Below, in pieces: positions 63,301-64,000 of a DNA stretch of 64,000 bases. Made by a program: the position numbers and the translations under genes. The notes below the pieces were generated by a model. That model saw only the letters and a program-made list of their open reading frames with translations. It was not told where the DNA came from and did not search any database. The number at the start of each line of letters is the position of its first letter. Position 1 is the stretch's first letter. Source of the DNA: Rugalucina vietnamica (taxonomy: Eukaryota; Mollusca; Bivalvia; Lucinida; Lucinidae); the NCBI GenBank assembly GCA_964017185.1, contig OZ024884.1, positions 441,501 through 505,500 on the forward strand, in the 5' to 3' direction.

Positions 63301-63347
63301 GAAAAACTGCTCTTCTTTACAGTTAGCAACTGGAACTACACAATCCC
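56539..63347 (-). CDS. JMJD4: JMJD4, 3' six coding exons (5' end outside window)
   Basis: JmjC 2-oxoglutarate/Fe(II) oxygenase. JMJD4 hydroxylates a lysine in the release factor eRF1, which favours accurate translation termination (established for the mammalian protein). Exons 63347-63182, 61848-61720, 60481-60396, 59719-59535, 58245-58102 and 57375-56539 join in phase. They carry YLKDWHF, TPVYFQSDWLNEFWD, DDYRFVYMGP, then SFHADVYRSYSW with the His-x-Asp metal ligands, CGRKLWIFYPPG, FVPSGWHHQVYNL with the third ligand (second His of GWHH), and EDTISINHNWLNG. All match the order in animal JMJD4. The last exon has a Ser/Asp-rich insertion of about 160 residues not expected in vertebrate JMJD4. 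Introns are loaded with MITEs. The N-terminal exons are outside the window. Confidence 0.93.
57748..58017 (-). mobile_element. Family 1 foldback MITE in JMJD4
   Basis: Complete; in the last JMJD4 intron. Confidence 0.9.
58102..58245 (-). CDS. JMJD4: JMJD4 exon with INHNWLNG
   Basis: 144 bp, 48 codons, phase 0 both sides, between TTTCCACAG|GAAGAT and TGCCAG|GTAAAT. It reads EDTISINHNWLNGCNIDICW and EMEGWHEQCQ. Confidence 0.92.
58306..58558 (-). mobile_element. Family 1 MITE between JMJD4 exon and its copy
   Basis: Ends intact, palindrome centre shortened to TTGGGGAGTCGATTCTAACG. Confidence 0.88.
58588..58700 (-). pseudogene. JMJD4: Truncated duplicate of the JMJD4 INHNW exon
   Basis: Repeats the first 37 codons of the exon at 58102-58245 with about ten base differences, all in frame and without stops, then diverges. 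The distal 11 codons and the donor are missing. Its acceptor (GTAATGTTACAG) abuts a family 1 MITE, and another family 1 MITE lies on the far side. It is probably a dead copy, though it could still compete for splicing. Confidence 0.75.
58707..58984 (+). mobile_element. Family 1 MITE abutting the duplicated JMJD4 exon
   Basis: End A (CATTACGAGAATATGCCC) is 7 bp from the duplicate exon's 3' splice site. Confidence 0.88.
59535..59719 (-). CDS. JMJD4: JMJD4 exon with GWHHQV
   Basis: 185 bp between CATTATAG|GACAGG and AATTTG|GTAAGA. It reads FRDRFGNLAYDVTSP and QIIFVPSGWHHQVYNL; the last His of GWHH is the expected distal metal ligand. Confidence 0.93.
59753..60262. mobile_element. 510-bp TIR element, copy 1
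   Basis: Shares over 300 bp with the inverted copy at 62281-62789 (CTTTGCACA, GTCATTTAGCTTGAAACTG, AAAGAAACTCAGATCTTC). Starts 34 bp from a JMJD4 exon. Confidence 0.75.
60396..60481 (-). CDS. JMJD4: JMJD4 exon with the His-x-Asp iron ligands
   Basis: 86 bp between TGTTTCAG|GACATC and CACCAG|GTAGTT. SFHADVYRSYSWSANICGR contains the HxD metal-binding pair of the JmjC fold. A 169-bp foldback MITE begins only 18 bp upstream of the exon. Confidence 0.93.
60499..60667. mobile_element. Foldback MITE beside the JMJD4 HxD exon
   Basis: TTCACCATTTTTGCATTAT / ATAATGCAAAAATGGTGAA ends, inner ACCACCCTGACC / GGTCAGGGTGGT stem. Confidence 0.88.
60666..60899 (+). mobile_element. Family 1 MITE, centre deleted
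   Basis: Directly follows the foldback MITE; TGGGTAACGAGTACCCA is all that remains of the centre. An end B fragment lies at 60944-60990. Confidence 0.85.
60991..61715. other. JMJD4 intron without other features
   Basis: No repeat or exon recognised. Confidence 0.5.
61720..61848 (-). CDS. JMJD4: JMJD4 exon with YFQSDWLNEFWD
   Basis: 129 bp, one base plus 42 codons plus two bases, between GTTTTCAG|GGCTTT and ACTTG|GTACGT. It reads TPVYFQSDWLNEFWDTE and DDYRFVYMGPKGT. Confidence 0.93.
61899..62101. mobile_element. piggyBac-like MITE bounded by TTAA
   Basis: TTAACTCAT / ATGAGTTAA ends and AGCCCCAGATGGGACGCCG hairpin; inverted relative to the 34650 copy. Confidence 0.8.
62281..62789. mobile_element. 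510-bp TIR element, copy 2 (inverted)
   Basis: CACATTTACACCCCCTTTTC faces GAAAGGGGGTGTATGTG. Body matches 59753-60262 in reverse. Confidence 0.78.
62965..63110 (-). mobile_element. tRNA-derived SINE, partial
   Basis: Head GAGTTTAGTGGCGTAGCGGT with A box; B box degenerate. In a JMJD4 intron. Confidence 0.55.
63182..63347 (-). CDS. JMJD4: JMJD4 exon with YLKDWHF
   Basis: 166 bp between GTTTTCAG|GGGATT and ACTAA|GTATGT, entering in phase 1 and leaving in phase 2. It reads DLTLKEYIKYWREY and SCLYLKDWHF. The acceptor lies 8 bp from the end of a family 1 MITE fragment. Confidence 0.88.
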
Positions 63348-63354
63348 CTGAAAA

Positions 63355-63432
63355 CATTACAAAAACTTGACCATGCCATGTACAGAGATTTTTTGTCAGC
63401 TATAAAAATTGAAAATTTCACCAGAAAAAACT
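63355..63432 (-). mobile_element. Family 1 end A fragment at a JMJD4 splice site
   Basis: CATTACAAAAACTTGACCATG onward; lies 8 bp from the exon at 63347. Confidence 0.8.
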
Positions 63433-63479
63433 AGAATTGTCAGAGAATCTGACTATAGCCCCGCTTCTCAGCTTTTTTG

Positions 63480-64000
63480 AAAGGTGAAAAAAACAAAGAC
63501 AGGTAACTATCACAAGCTAGATCTCTTCAGTATTGATCCGCATACAAAATTTGGTCTGATTATGTCAATTCGTTCTCAAGATATTGAGTGGAAACGAAAT
63601 TCTGACCTCAATAAAGGGCCATAACTCCATCAAAATTTTGCGAAAAATGACGGGTAACAATCCCAAGCTAGATCTTGTCGATGATGATGTGCATACAAAA
63701 TTTGGACGGATTCTGTCAATTCGTTCTCAAGATATTGAGCGGAAACAAAATTCTGGAGTCAACCAAGGGCTGTAACTCCATCAAAATTATGCGAAAAAAT
63801 GATGGGTAACAATCCCAAGCTAGATCTTGTCAATGATGACGTGCATACAAAATTTGGTCAGATTCTGTCAATTCGTTCTCAAGATATTAAGCAGAAACTA
63901 AATTCTGACATCAATCAAGGGCCGTAACTCCATCAAAATTTTGCGAAAAATGACGGCTAACAATCCCAAGCTAGATCTTGTCAATGATGACGTGCATACA
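63480..64000 (+). repeat. 151-bp tandem repeat, at least 3.4 copies, runs off the window
   Basis: Units share AGGGCC(A/G)TAACTCCATCAA, CAAGCTAGATCTTGTC and TCAATTCGTTCTCAAGATAT at about 151-bp spacing. May be the start of another pearl-like array. Confidence 0.85.

Overview
This is animal nuclear DNA, most likely from a marine bivalve mollusc. It is AT-rich, its genes are split by long introns with GT-AG junctions, and repeats fill most of it. It carries several tandem-core elements of the type described in bivalves as 'pearl', which have a core of about 150-460 bp, an ACGG-rich tail and a terminal GAGCC-TTCG-GGCTC hairpin. The species cannot be told from the sequence.

Four protein-coding genes can be pieced together exon by exon, all on the minus strand. 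In order along the window they are: gene X (4152-12498), a small secreted protein; a MIEAP/SPATA18-like coiled-coil gene (21437-34579 or beyond); gene Y (45229-54512), a second small secreted protein; and the 3' six coding exons of JMJD4 (56539-63347), whose 5' end lies outside the window. The introns are joined only where splice sites and codon phases agree. No transcript evidence was available.

Genes X and Y look like paralogues. Both have a signal-peptide exon ending in phase 1, a middle exon that starts with two bases and ends in phase 0, and a last exon with a Gly-Asp-Arg motif followed by beta-strand-like sequence. The shared domain resembles the short C-terminal module at the ends of bacterial RHS/polymorphic-toxin-type proteins. 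That resemblance is from memory and untested. If it holds, these are intron-bearing, signal-peptide-bearing animal genes with a bacterial-type effector domain.

Exon copying recurs. The MIEAP-like gene has an alternate copy of one small exon that cannot be spliced together with its twin, at least nine further decayed copies of another exon (some in a recent 649-bp tandem duplication), and relics of a third. JMJD4 has a truncated copy of the exon after its catalytic histidine. Gene Y has a broken copy of its signal-peptide exon. Gene X has two possible first exons.

The rest is repeats. The commonest is a foldback MITE of about 280 bp (family 1, some 27 copies or pieces) with imperfect 25-bp terminal repeats and a palindrome of about 120 bp. 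Others are a second foldback family (family 2), an unclassified interspersed repeat (family 3), six pearl-like arrays, tRNA-derived SINEs, TTAA-bounded piggyBac-like MITEs, Harbinger-like elements with 3-bp TWA duplications, a 48-bp minisatellite that reads as a 16-residue repeat, and microsatellites. Several elements are nested in one another. No CRISPR arrays, operons, rRNA genes or functional tRNA genes were seen.
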